64,000 nucleotides of DNA. Origin: Sceloporus undulatus (lineage: Eukaryota > Chordata > Lepidosauria > Squamata > Phrynosomatidae). The stretch covers positions 116,095,052 to 116,159,051 of the forward strand of contig NC_056523.1 of the NCBI RefSeq assembly GCF_019175285.1, written 5' to 3'. The stretch's first letter is position 1. The number at the start of each line of letters is the position of its first letter. Of this stretch, positions 48,101 through 55,034 are shown piece after piece. The notes below the pieces were generated by a model that searched no databases, was not told the DNA's origin, and saw only the letters and a program-made list of their open reading frames with translations. The position numbers and the translations under genes were made by a program.

Positions 48101-51100
48101 GAAATACAGTACTGGAAAACCAGATCAAAAGGATCTGAGTGAGAATTTGGCTGCAACACAAGGGCTGGCCCATATGATAATGGAGTGTCACAGACTCTTT
48201 CAGGTACGTGGGTTTTTTCCCCCCTCAAGAAAAGGTGTTCCTTAGCTTTATTTACAATTTCACCCAATTGTTGCTGCTTTAGAAACTTATATACTGCAAG
48301 TTTCCTGCCTAAATAGCAGAATGGAAGCCATTTCATCTGTTGACCATAGAGTTGAACAGGTCCTAAACCAACGGTGGATATAAGCTGTTTGAGAGGGTGT
48401 GTGTTTTTGTTCTATTTTGTTTTAGATTGGAGTATGTTTATCTCTTTAGTACCCTTCCTATTTGCAATTGTTGTTGTGTGCCTCAAATCATTTCCGACTT
48501 ATGGCGACCCTATGGCGACACTGTCATGGGGTTTTCTTGACAGATTTCTTCAGAGGGGATTTGCCATTGCTATCTTGTGAGGCTGAGGCAGTGTGACTTG
48601 CCAAAGGTCACCCAGTGGATTTCATGGCTAAGCAGGCATTTGAACCCTGGTCTCTAGAGTCATAGTCCAACACCCAAACCACTACACTATGCTGACTATT
48701 TGCAGTACTTGGGTGTTTTATTATCTGGACCTGGGGGCCATTCACACTACTGTACTGAATTATGGCACTATTATTCAGCTTTAACTGTCATGGCTGCATC
48801 CTATGAAATGCTGGGATTTGTAGTTTTGTCAGAGGCACCAGAAGAGCTCCCTTACTGAAGTTTCCAAATGTCCCTACCTAATCTGACAAATCCCAAGATT
48901 CCATTGGACTGAACATGTCAATTAAAGTGGAATAACAGCGCTATAATTCTGTAGTGTGTATGGGCCCCTGGCCCCATCGGTGGAAGAAGACTGTTAGTAT
49001 TTTGATTTACCAGTGTAAAGTTTGATTCTTTTGACCATGCAGCATATGGTAAATACTACAAATCTACTCTTTCGTGTTTTCTAAGAAGCTATATTTGAAA
49101 AAGCTGTAAATCATATCTTGATGCATCCATAGACACAAATAGATGCTAAGAAGCTAATAAATTGGCTAGTAATTTGGCAATGGGAAGAAAACTAGGGCAC
49201 AAACATATTGCTTTCCGATGACCAGTTTGTTTTCAGTTAGGGATGTGAATCCCAATTAGCTAACATTCATCCCATTAGTATTCATTCTCTAAGAGAAAAT
49301 GAAGTTAAAATAGTTCAGAGTTAAAAGTAGCACTGTTTAACTTGGCAGTGTGGGAGAGATTTTTGTTTGTTCGTTTGTTTGTTTTGCCATCTAAACTGTG
49401 GAGCGTAGATCATTGCTTCTAACTTAAATAGCTGGCATTCCTTGTACATCATTTTGTTCCTTTCTACAAACAACTTTTGCTCTTGGTTTCTTTTTCGGAT
49501 CATTGTAAATATGGTCTCAGAACTAGTTGGGTGTATGAGCAGCTTCTCTTTTTGAGGGACAAAGCACCTGTGGATAAGCATAGGATAAAATAAATGTCAC
49601 ATCCTCAGTGGAGCCAAAGCTTCCTTAGGGAGAAATGTGCGTACTGTATTCCCCCTCTAAGCGCAGCAAGGACTGAAATGCACCCATTCATTTAATCATG
49701 TAATCTTGAGAGTTTGGATAGTCACGTGGGTTCACCATGTAGGATCACACAACTGCAGCACTCCTGAAAGATAGCTATCCAACCTCTGTTTAAAGAACTT
49801 CAAAGAAGGCAAATCCAGCACTCTCTGATGCAAGTAGAATTGTGTTGGCTTTTTTGATCATTGCATCACACAGGTGAAAAGGAGATTCTACCTCAACATT
49901 AGGAAGAACTTCCTGACAGTAAGAGCTGTACAACAGTAAAACATTCTGCCTCAGAGTGGTGGAGGTCTTAAACAGGCTGGATGGCCATCTGTCGGGATGC
50001 TTTGCTAGTCTATTCCTGCATTGCAAGGAGTTGGTGTGAATGGCATTTGTGGTCTCTTCCAACTCTATGATTGTATCATTCTAGCTCTTACACTAAAAGT
50101 TCTTCCTAATGTTTAAGTGGAATCTCATTTTCTTGTAATTTGAATCCATTGGTTTGTCTTCTAGTGTCTAGAGCAGGTTTGTTCCATCCTCTACATCTAC
50201 ATGACATCCCTTTGGATATTTACAAATGGCTCACAGTCCAAGCTAAACATCTTCTGGGTGACTTGATGGCTATGACCTCTTATCCAAGCTAAACATACCC
50301 AGCTCTCTCAGTGGTTCCTCAGAAGACTTGGTTTCAAAATATTTTATCATCTAGGTCTCCCTTCTCTGGACATGTTCCAGCTTCTCAATATCCTCTTTGA
50401 ACTGTGGTGCCTAGAACTGAGCATAGTATTCCGGAAATCTAACAAAAGCAGAATAGAATTTCATTTCTACTTCTCTTGATCTAGATACAGTACTACACTC
50501 TTATTGATGCAAGTAGAATTGTGTTGGCTTTTTTTACCATTGCATCACACTGTTGACACATTCAGTCCTGATTTGTAGACTTGCTGGCATCTCTTCTTCC
50601 TCTACTATGAGGATTGCACTGTCTTTTGTGGGGGAGTTTGGTCTTCTGATGTGAGGCCAGGGCTGGTAAGGCTGAAAAATGTTAGGCACTTGGGCCTGCT
50701 GACCACTCCTCTTGGCTGGCGGCATTTGCACTGATATGGGCAAGTGCCAAAATGCCCTTCCATTCAGGCATTAAGACAGCCTGTTGGGAAAGTCTGCCAT
50801 CCGCACAGATAGGCGGAGTGAGGCTTTCATAGACAAGGTGGGAAAATGGCTTTTAATCAACTGAAATGTTTCAGTCATTCCTGATTCCTCCCTTGTCTTA
50901 CACTCTTTGCCACTGGTGTGCAAACAGAGTGTGGGAGAGAAATAAAAAATAGAAAACAAGAAGAAGCTGTGAATGGACAGGAAGTTGCTAAGGACAGCCT
51001 TTTGGGGAAGAGAAGAGAACATTTACTACTCATGAAGAATGCAGGACCAAAAATAGTTCAGGTTTGTGTTAGTAAGGCGTGTTTCTTTCTTTGAATTTGG

Positions 51101-54100
51101 TATAGGCAATGACCTTATGTAATTCTAGCAGGAAAGCTGAGCAAAACTCAAAAGGATCATCTGGTATTCTACCTGCACCTATATCTTTTAAATCTTTTTT
51201 TTTTTCCTCCATGGAACATCTTGGTGATAGATTCTGGTCTAACACCATTCTAAGGCTCCTTCAAATAATCTCTCCTATGTATTTTTAGCAGTGTGATTGT
51301 TCCCACACATTCTAGGTTTGTTGTTGTGTGCCTTCAAGTTGTTTCCAAGTTATAGCGATCTTAAGGCCACAAGAAAACAGGGGTTTCTTGGCAAGATTTA
51401 TTCACAGGGAGTATGCCTTTGCCTTTCTCTGAGGCTGGGAGAGTGTGGCTAGCCCAAGGTCGCCCACTCAGTTTCCATGGCGGATCAGGGATTCAAACCC
51501 TGGTCTCCAGTCATAGTCCATAGTAGTCCAACTCTAGGTACTAGAAATATTTCATTCCTTTCTTTGAAGTGTTGGGAAGGCAGGAGCTCTTCTTCCCAGT
51601 TAGAAAACTGTGATTGTATGGTACCAGGCACTGAGACTGCTGCAGAGGGAGTTAATGTTCAAGAAGGTAGTGGTTACCTCCCTCTGCAACAGCTGTAGAA
51701 GTATTTACACTGCTGTAATGTGAAGTTATGCCAGTTAGTGTCACAAAATGGATTCTGGTCCTTATTTCCAGGGTCTGTATTTTTTCCAGGGTCTGTATTT
51801 TAGTTAGTCCATTTTGAGAGCTAATGCAACTCTCAAGGCTATCCTTATCTTTGACCAACCGGAATTCTTATTTACTTTTTTTTTTTTGGCAGATACCTGA
51901 CTATTACTTTAATCAGGGTTATGAAGATCTGGATGTTCAGAATAACTCAGAGGAAGTAGCTCCACCCCAACCCCCTCTAACAAAGCACTCCAGCACAGTG
52001 ACATCCCTGGAACACTCAATGCAGGATTTGCTTCGAGATGCCAAAGAAAAATTCAAGAACTGGGTTGTTTGCTCCATCTTAGAAGTAGATTCAGCATATA
52101 AAAAGGTATTTCTTAAAAAATCTAAGTCAAGAAGGTTCAAGGTGCATGAGTCTGGAAATGGTACCCTGTGTGAGTTTTATGGTCTCTCTAATCAGGGAAA
52201 GGGTACAGAAGAGCTTGAAGGCCACAGTACCATTGCTGCACAAGCTGCACAATTTATTTTTATTGACACGTGTTGAGTTGGATTTGATGTGATGTGAGAG
52301 AGTGCTGGGAGTTGCAGTCCCAACAATTTTTGACAGGCAGCACGTTGTCCATACTTGCTATAACGAATGAAGGAACCATGTTGAGGCCAACCCAGCAGAC
52401 TCCCTCTAACAGACATTGAGGCTGCAATCTTATGCCACTTTTCTTGGGAGTAAATCCATGAGACATACTTCTGAGCAGACATATATAGTACTGTGTGGTT
52501 ACTGGGCACATTATTAGTTCTCCAACATTGCTTTTAGATACCAATGTATTGAGCTGATGATGGCTTTAATGCTCGATTGAATATTGAATGGGGTTAAAAA
52601 TCTGTCAGACTATTATATTAATAGATAAAATATCTTCTAAGGTGGATGATAACTACCACATACGGTTATGGAAGGCTTCTGTTGAAATTGATGCTGCCCC
52701 TAAAGTAGTTTTATACCGGATACTGATGGAGCACCACCTGTGGGACCCAAATCTTCAGCAAACAAAAATCCTAGAGATCGTTGATGATGAAACAGACATT
52801 TACCACTACACAACAGAGAGTATGTCTCCACTTCCTCCACGAGAATATGTGGTCTTGAGGTAAGAACATTTCTCTTTCTCTTGTCAGTAGTTGTCATAGT
52901 TGTAAGGCAAGAAAAAGAGCAGCCATCCCCTGTATGTTTGAAAGAAAAAGGCTTAGCCTAAAAGATAACTTTTGAAGTGTAGCCTCCACTCCAAACATAA
53001 TAAACTTTGCATATGTGAAAATTATTAAATGATCTTCCTTTCTGGAGAAAATCCAGTTTGTACATAAGTGCTATTTTTGCAAAACCTCACTTGTTTTAGG
53101 ACTGATTTGCAAATTTAGAATGTCTCTCTGCCCCTTTTTGCAGCCTCCAAGAACCCTCCCCCTTTAAAAAATAAAGGTGAAAAATTATTTTCATTATGAA
53201 GTCATAAATTTCCACATAACCATCCTTAAACCTCCTTATTTTAAAATCAGCCAAACCTGGATTGAAAGAATAGGTAGTTGAAACTGTCATCGTTTCTGAA
53301 ATGGGGGTGATCCTGCAAAGTCATCTGAGGTGCTGCCAAAGGATCCACCAGAGAACTTTGTAAGATTGCAGCTACTCTATTGCTGCTGCTGGAGTGGGAG
53401 TGAAAAGAAAATCTGAAGATTCTAGTAACATGGTTTTAAAATGATTTCTCCCTTTAAAAGCAATCACCTAAGAAAGGGTAAAAATAAAAGAGGTGTGTGT
53501 GTGAGAGAGAGGAAGGTGGCTTTCTTTACAGACAAGAATTAGCAAATTTTTGAGGAAGCAGTAGTAGAGAGATCTGTAGAACCAGATAACTTTACTGCAA
53601 TATTATTCATATTGTTTAATGAAACTACCAAAACTGTACACCTCTGATTAAAATCAATTGAATTCACCTGATTGAAGTATGTTTAACATAATAGTTGTAA
53701 TAAAAGCAATTATTTTATGAATTTTTTAAAAAAGCGTGGCCACTAAGCCCTTGAGCCATCCACAGTGATGTGCAGTGCTCACCCCTAGTGCACTTTAATT
53801 GGGGGTTGTTCTTCCTTGCAGTTATGTAAATGAGGTCTTGTTGCACCCAGTAGGTTTCAATTCATCAAAACTTAGAATTTTCTGGCCTTTTCACATTTGC
53901 AGAACTTGGAGGACAGATCCTCAAAGTGGCACGTGTGTGTTAGCAGCTACCTCAACAAACAGTGAAAGTGCTACTGTGAGTGGGATCTTAGCTCACGTTC
54001 TACTTTGCCAGTACCTTATAGAAGCTGTAGGCTCTCAGAAATCCAAAGTGACACATGTTTGTCGAATAGATACCAGGTATTTTTTTCTCTCTCTTCCTTT

Positions 54101-55034
54101 GCTTTGCTTTGCATTTAGAACTGATGGTTGTTACTGGTGCATTTCTGTTGAATCCATTGTTAAATGGAGATTTCACTTACGAAAGTGATGTGAACACTTA
54201 GGAAAATGCATCTGACTAGTTGAGACTACCAGTGAGATTCAGGCTCTGTGTCCTGTTGACAGATGTCTTGTTGAATGTTGTTGCCCAAATTGTTTTCCTC
54301 ACTGCCACGGCTACTATACTTTTTTAATAGATGAATTGAAATGGAGTAGCAGGTTTATCATTAGAAACAGGTTGTTAAAAGAGATGTAGTGCTTTTCCTT
54401 TGCTATTCAAGACCATAACCACATATTATTATTTATTAGAGTACTTATACCCTGCCCTTCAGCCCTAAAGGCTCTCAGAGCGGCTTATAATTAATATTAT
54501 TTTTAAGCCTTCTCTCAGGCTTACAATTTAAAAAGACATGACACAAAAGGAGATGATAATAATGGTGGGGAAGAGGATCGGGTCCAGCAGTTCTTCTCTA
54601 CCTCTGAGGCCTGGCAGATGGACTGGAGGGAGGGCTCTTCTTCTTAGTTCAGGTCAGGCCCGATGGAGCTGGCAGGCCTCACTCTCCCTCTGATAATATA
54701 GATGGCAAAGGGAGGGCTCATAAATGAGGAAAACCATTCCATGTAACTCCTATTGTTCTATCTGTGAGTGCAAGCAGGCCTGCCTTCCTAAATACTTTTC
54801 TGAATTAGCACACACCCCACTAAAATCCATGTCTGCTTTGATTTTTATTTTTAAATCAGTAGTATTGTGCAGGTGAATATGGAATGTGCAATGTATTTAG
54901 TCTTTTCTTTGTTCCTCATGAGTTTATTTCTTGCCAGGGGCCGGACAACAGAATGGTACAACAGGGCTTTTGGTCATTTGTGTGCTGCAGAACTGATACG
55001 GATTAAACAGTCATTTAAATCTTCACTTTACTGA
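23625..55034 (+). CDS. DLC-family RhoGAP (SAM-RhoGAP-START), possible fourth vertebrate paralogue
   Basis: Fourteen exons join in one frame (3183 coding bases, 1060 residues): 23625-23637, 31006-31077, 32358-32439, 34244-34307, 36245-37629, 38345-38518, 41699-41858, 42137-42335, 42789-43005, 48089-48203, 51893-52105, 52642-52859, 53903-54076, 54938-55034. Family members switch off Rho GTPases at focal adhesions. Visible parts are SAM (about residues 5-70), a Ser-rich linker with SIYDNVP (Tyr416; in DLC1 this binds tensin SH2 domains) and an LD-like helix [16 protein letters not shown] (440-455; talin/FAK binding in DLC1), RhoGAP (about 605-790) with arginine finger GLFRKSG (Arg655), and START (about 840-1055). 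Length matches short DLC1 (1091 residues). It is nearest DLC1 ([32 protein letters not shown]) but too divergent for a reptile DLC1, and it lacks the RRDSGVGASLTR segment shared by human DLC1, STARD13 and STARD8. It lies beside RARS1, not the known DLC loci. Function is inferred from the family. Confidence 0.88.
24953..25173. mobile_element. Tigger-like MITE, TA target site
   Basis: It starts CAGTCGGCCCTCTGGATCC and ends GGATACCAAGAGCCCACTG, with TA on both sides (24951-24952, 25174-25175). An (AC)n run sits inside at about 25013-25029. It belongs to the same family as 19641-19841. Confidence 0.8.
27660..28230. repeat. Decayed DNA-transposon-like block
   Basis: An inverted pair around GCGCAAAAAGCAGCCAC / GTGGCTCCTTTTTGC (about 27930-27968) and a GACCACACTGGGTGACACC stretch (about 28057), also seen in the element at 43534-43890, suggest hAT-type remnants. 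Boundaries are not clear. Confidence 0.4.
28675..28885. mobile_element. Palindromic MITE, same family as 4198-4450
   Basis: GGAATCCTGGAGTTTGTAGTTT on the left and CCAGTCCCAGGATTCTGTAG on the right, with CACACAACATAATTATGG against the complementary CATAGCACAGTTATTATG end, form the family hairpin. Confidence 0.65.
29549..29750. mobile_element. Tigger-like MITE containing a 15-base C run
   Basis: The ends TAGTCACCCCTCTGTTTTTGC and GAAAACAGAGGGACAACTG are inverted repeats, with TA at 29547-29548 and 29751-29752. The C run (29599-29613) is internal. The interior GACTTGAATAGCAGTGCAC is non-coding. Confidence 0.75.
30755..30905. mobile_element. Palindromic MITE, short copy
   Basis: TACTTTAACTGCCACGACTC and ATGGTATTTGTAGTTTCCTG on the left; CCCAGAATTTATGGTATC and AAAGTGCTATAATTTTGTAG on the right. 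It is about 100 bases before coding exon 2 of the DLC-type gene. Confidence 0.6.
31006..31077 (+). CDS. DLC-type gene, coding exon 2 (SAM, first part)
   Basis: It encodes [20 protein letters not shown] and MFE after the split Lys codon. This is the start of the SAM domain, almost identical in the whole DLC family. Acceptor TTTCAG, donor GTACTG, phase 1 in and phase 1 out. Confidence 0.93.
31772..32025. mobile_element. Tigger/pogo-like MITE, well preserved
   Basis: The termini CAGTGGTACCCCGGGATACG and (reverse complement of the right end) CAGGGGTACCCCGGGTTACG differ at only two positions. TA flanks both sides (31770-31771, 32026-32027). The motif CGGGTTACGAA recurs inside in both orientations. 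The CAGTGGTACC start is typical of Tigger/Zombi-type elements. It is non-coding and looks young, and lies in intron 2. Confidence 0.88.
32358..32439 (+). CDS. DLC-type gene, coding exon 3 (SAM, middle)
   Basis: It encodes [20 protein letters not shown] and DEMESLY, aligning with the DLC1 segment FPIDISxVKREHDFLDRD. Acceptor CTTACAG, donor GTAAAT. Confidence 0.92.
32500..32710. repeat. Dispersed reptile repeat, class unknown
   Basis: GATATAGCAGTGTTAGTCTG, GAGAGATCTTGTAGCACC and CTACTTCCTCAGATGCAT form a block I recognise as a common reptile repeat, but I cannot assign its class from sequence alone. It lies in intron 3 immediately after the exon. Confidence 0.5.
34244..34307 (+). CDS. DLC-type gene, coding exon 4 (SAM end)
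   Basis: It encodes [20 protein letters not shown] and R, matching the invariant [13 protein letters not shown] of the family, here with Tyr instead of Cys. Acceptor CTCTCCAG, donor GTATGT. Confidence 0.93.
34523..35066 (-). mobile_element. CR1 3' fragment (antisense) in intron 4
   Basis: The plus strand begins ATCATAGAATCATAGAGTTA, the reverse of the CR1 terminus. On the minus strand the ORF2 C-terminus is readable: [20 protein letters not shown] (904-series frame at 34904-35089) and [20 protein letters not shown] (34628-34888). It is 5' truncated at about 35066. It is the least diverged of the CR1 fragments here. Confidence 0.88.
36245..37629 (+). CDS. DLC-type gene, large coding exon 5 (linker with adhesion motifs)
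   Basis: A 1385-base exon encoding residues 78-539. It opens [20 protein letters not shown] and contains acidic and Ser-rich tracts, the basic [86 protein letters not shown] (Tyr416) and [19 protein letters not shown], then [20 protein letters not shown] and [14 protein letters not shown]. All have close DLC1 counterparts. The DLC1-type Ser-rich RRDSGVGASLTR end is absent; the segment reads [18 protein letters not shown] instead. Acceptor CCTAAG, donor GTCAGT. Confidence 0.93.
37878..38118 (+). mobile_element. Sauria-type tRNA-derived SINE
   Basis: The head CCTGGTGGCGCAGTGGTTAA has an A-box-like element and GGTTGCGAGTTCAAGACC is the B box. The body GCTCGACTCAGGCTTGCATC and CCAGACTGTTGGGGGCAA is followed by CGCTATGATCTTTGGAATAG and a short ATAAATAAAAC tail. 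This is the structure of the squamate Sauria SINE, whose 3' end is shared with BovB. It is well preserved and lies in intron 5. Confidence 0.85.
38186..38249 (+). repeat. 64-bp direct repeat, left copy (before exon 6)
   Basis: ATTAAACTCTTAATAGTGTT and the following 44 bases recur exactly 500 bases downstream (38686-38749) with about four differences. The two copies bracket coding exon 6. Confidence 0.9.
38345..38518 (+). CDS. DLC-type gene, coding exon 6 (pre-GAP helix)
   Basis: It encodes [40 protein letters not shown] and [18 protein letters not shown], aligned with the DLC1 run up to LLKLTALLEKYTPSNKHGFSW. The acceptor is a tandem CAGCAG (38342-38347), so splicing at 38345 or 38348 would include or omit one Ser. 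Donor GTAAGT at 38519. Length is 174 bases with the same phase at both ends, so skipping keeps the frame. Confidence 0.92.
38686..38749 (+). repeat. 64-bp direct repeat, right copy (after exon 6)
   Basis: Second copy of the 38186-38249 sequence, about 94% identical by eye. It lies between an L2-type tail (38565-38640) and a small MITE (38773-38917). Confidence 0.9.
38773..38917. mobile_element. Small Tigger-like MITE
   Basis: The left end CATGGCTTCCAGCTTATGTGG and the right end (reverse complement CAGCGGGCCCTCCCCTTACAC) are diverged inverted repeats. TA flanks at 38771-38772 and 38918-38919. Confidence 0.6.
39137..39183. repeat. CT/GT dinucleotide microsatellite
   Basis: A (CT)n run is followed by (GT)n and GTTT repeats, directly at the edge of an antisense SINE. 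Confidence 0.9.
39184..39420 (-). mobile_element. tRNA-derived SINE (antisense, diverged)
   Basis: GTTATGGCAACCCCATGAAT, GGGTTTTCCTAGGCAAGAAA and CTCTTATCCAAGTACTAACC are the antisense body of a reptile SINE related to the copies at 48467-48705 and 51321-51540. Confidence 0.6.
39890..40085 (+). mobile_element. tRNA-derived SINE (sense, diverged)
   Basis: GTTGTGGTTTGAATTTTGG, GGAGTCCAGGAAACGAGAGT, CCACGGGGTGGCCTTGCAC and AAACCTCCTCTAAATAGATC keep the order of the family seen at 19433-19630. Confidence 0.6.
40993..41320. mobile_element. Tigger-like MITE, TA target site
   Basis: It starts CAGTCATCCTTCCATATTTGC after TA and ends GTGAATATGAAGGGAGAACT before TA. The middle has GGTCAACTTTAACTAAAAG, and GTGGTCAGTGTCTGTCGGAC shared with 21302-21660. 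It lies in intron 6. Confidence 0.75.
41330..41525 (+). repeat. L2-type 3' tail (sense)
   Basis: GGTTGTACGCTGCTTTGATT, AAAAAGCGGGATATAAAAAG and TTTTATTTATTTTATTATTT are the sense form of the LINE tail described at 2278-2545. Confidence 0.55.
41699..41858 (+). CDS. DLC-type gene, coding exon 7 (RhoGAP start)
   Basis: It encodes [20 protein letters not shown] then [33 protein letters not shown]. This leads into the GAP fold (FGVPL...V...G.PLP.SI..A..YL). Acceptor ATTTTCAG, donor GTACCA. Confidence 0.95.
42137..42335 (+). CDS. DLC-type gene, coding exon 8 (RhoGAP, arginine finger)
   Basis: It encodes [20 protein letters not shown] through [20 protein letters not shown] and [18 protein letters not shown]. 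Arg655 in GLFRKSG is the catalytic arginine finger that completes the Rho active site, and FRDLPEP is the second signature of the fold. The exon is complete, so catalysis is expected to be retained. Acceptor TTCATAG, donor GTATGT. Confidence 0.95.
42789..43005 (+). CDS. DLC-type gene, coding exon 9 (RhoGAP end)
   Basis: It encodes [60 protein letters not shown] and [11 protein letters not shown]. The N-xM-x-x-x-N-x-A-x-x-x-AP motif that orients the GTPase is intact. Acceptor TTTTCTAG, donor GTATTT. Confidence 0.95.
43534..43890. mobile_element. hAT-like MITE with CAGGGGTATCA end
   Basis: The left end CAGGGGTATCATTGGGG and the right end CAACCCTAGTGATGCCATTG are diverged inverted repeats (consensus by eye CAGGGGCATCACTAGGGTTG). 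The interior has GGGTGACACCACTGC against CAGATGACACCAACCC and a palindromic CCCACTGAGCC / TGGGCAGAG section. No target duplication could be fixed. Confidence 0.5.
46722..46929. mobile_element. Palindromic MITE with GCATCTACACT ends
   Basis: The ends GCATCTACACTATAG and CTATACAGTGTTGATGC are inverted repeats. Inside, AATGCAGTTTGACCCCAATT and AACTGCCATGGCTCC on the left oppose GGAGCTACAGCATTTAAAG and GGTGTCAAATGAC on the right. This is the best-ended copy of the family. Confidence 0.75.
47398..47580. mobile_element. Palindromic MITE
   Basis: CTATGATTCCACTTTAACTA and CATGGCTCCATCCTATGGAA on the left oppose CCATAGGATGCAGCTATG and ACAGTTAAAGTGGAATCAGA on the right, giving a near-perfect hairpin. 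Confidence 0.75.
48089..48203 (+). CDS. DLC-type gene, coding exon 10
   Basis: It encodes [20 protein letters not shown] and [18 protein letters not shown], the end of the GAP region, matching [22 protein letters not shown] of DLC1 and STARD13. Acceptor CTCCCAG, donor GTACGT. Confidence 0.95.
48467..48705 (-). mobile_element. tRNA-derived SINE (antisense, well kept)
   Basis: GTTGTTGTGTGCCTCAAATC, CCGACTTATGGCGACCCTAT, GGGGTTTTCTTGACAGATTT and TTTGAACCCTGGTCTC (reverse of the B box) end in CCAAACCACTACACTATGC, the reverse of the SINE head. It lies in intron 10. Confidence 0.8.
48733..48967. mobile_element. Palindromic MITE with GGGGCCAT..CACACTAC ends
   Basis: GGGGGCCATTCACACTACTG on the left opposes GTAGTGTGTATGGGCCCC on the right. 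The inner GGCTGCATCCTATGAAATGC and AAATCCCAAGATTCC-type arms match the family at 46722-46929. Confidence 0.7.
49740..50565. mobile_element. Rearranged CR1 block: antisense copy with an inverted segment
   Basis: Antisense CR1 3' sequence at about 49760-49828 jumps to a more internal antisense segment (49829-49872), turns into a sense CR1 3' end (about 49873-50085, ending CCAACTCTATGATTGTATC), and then resumes as antisense CR1 (about 50088-50565). The segment TGCAAGTAGAATTGTGTTGG occurs at both 49831 and 50508. It is in intron 10. Confidence 0.7.
51321..51540 (-). mobile_element. tRNA-derived SINE (antisense)
   Basis: TTGTTGTGTGCCTTCAAGTT, AAGTTATAGCGATCTTAAGG, GGGTTTCTTGGCAAGATTTA and TTCAAACCCTGGTCTCCAG follow the family order. 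It ends at a decayed head, GTCCAACTCTAGG. It lies about 350 bases before coding exon 11. Confidence 0.8.
51893..52105 (+). CDS. DLC-type gene, coding exon 11 (GAP-START linker)
   Basis: It encodes [60 protein letters not shown] and [11 protein letters not shown]. The second half matches the start of the family's START domain (AKEKFKGWV). The first half is a divergent Pro/Ser linker without the DLC1 equivalent. Acceptor TTTGGCAG after a 12-T tract, donor GTATTT. Confidence 0.93.
52642..52859 (+). CDS. DLC-type gene, coding exon 12 (START core)
   Basis: It encodes [60 protein letters not shown] and [12 protein letters not shown]. It matches the START strands and helix ([20 protein letters not shown] of STARD13; YQYVxNSMAPHPxRDxVVLR). 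The START ligand is unknown for this family. Acceptor TTCTAAG, donor GTAAGA. Confidence 0.95.
53903..54076 (+). CDS. DLC-type gene, coding exon 13 (START)
   Basis: It encodes [40 protein letters not shown] and [17 protein letters not shown]. It matches TWRTxLPKGxCxLL and SRYLIEPCGPGKSKLTYMCRxD of DLC1. Acceptor TTTGCAG, donor GTATTT. Confidence 0.95.
54425..54745 (-). mobile_element. L2 3' end (antisense) in intron 13
   Basis: ATTATTATTTATTAGAGTAC, ACCCTGCCCTTCAGCCC and GGCTTATAATTAATATT form the tail, then CAGGCTTACAATTTAAAAAG, CCAGCAGTTCTTCTCTACC and GGCCTGGCAGATGGACTGG are the reverse of the L2 3' UTR seen at 22020-22465. Confidence 0.7.
54938..55034 (+). CDS. DLC-type gene, coding exon 14 (C-terminus)
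   Basis: It encodes [20 protein letters not shown] and [11 protein letters not shown], then TGA at 55032-55034. It matches the family end ([23 protein letters not shown]) and stops about 10 residues earlier than DLC1. Acceptor CTTGCCAG. Confidence 0.95.

Noticed and set aside
51477-51698. Open frame of 73 codons just upstream of coding exon 11
   Set aside because: Its first third is antisense SINE sequence and the rest has no acceptor or donor fitting the gene.
23625-55034. Calling the gene simply DLC1, STARD13 or STARD8
   Set aside because: The domain order fits all three, but the linker and START sequences diverge too much from each as remembered, the RRDSGVGASLTR segment is missing and the neighbour is RARS1. 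I leave the symbol empty.
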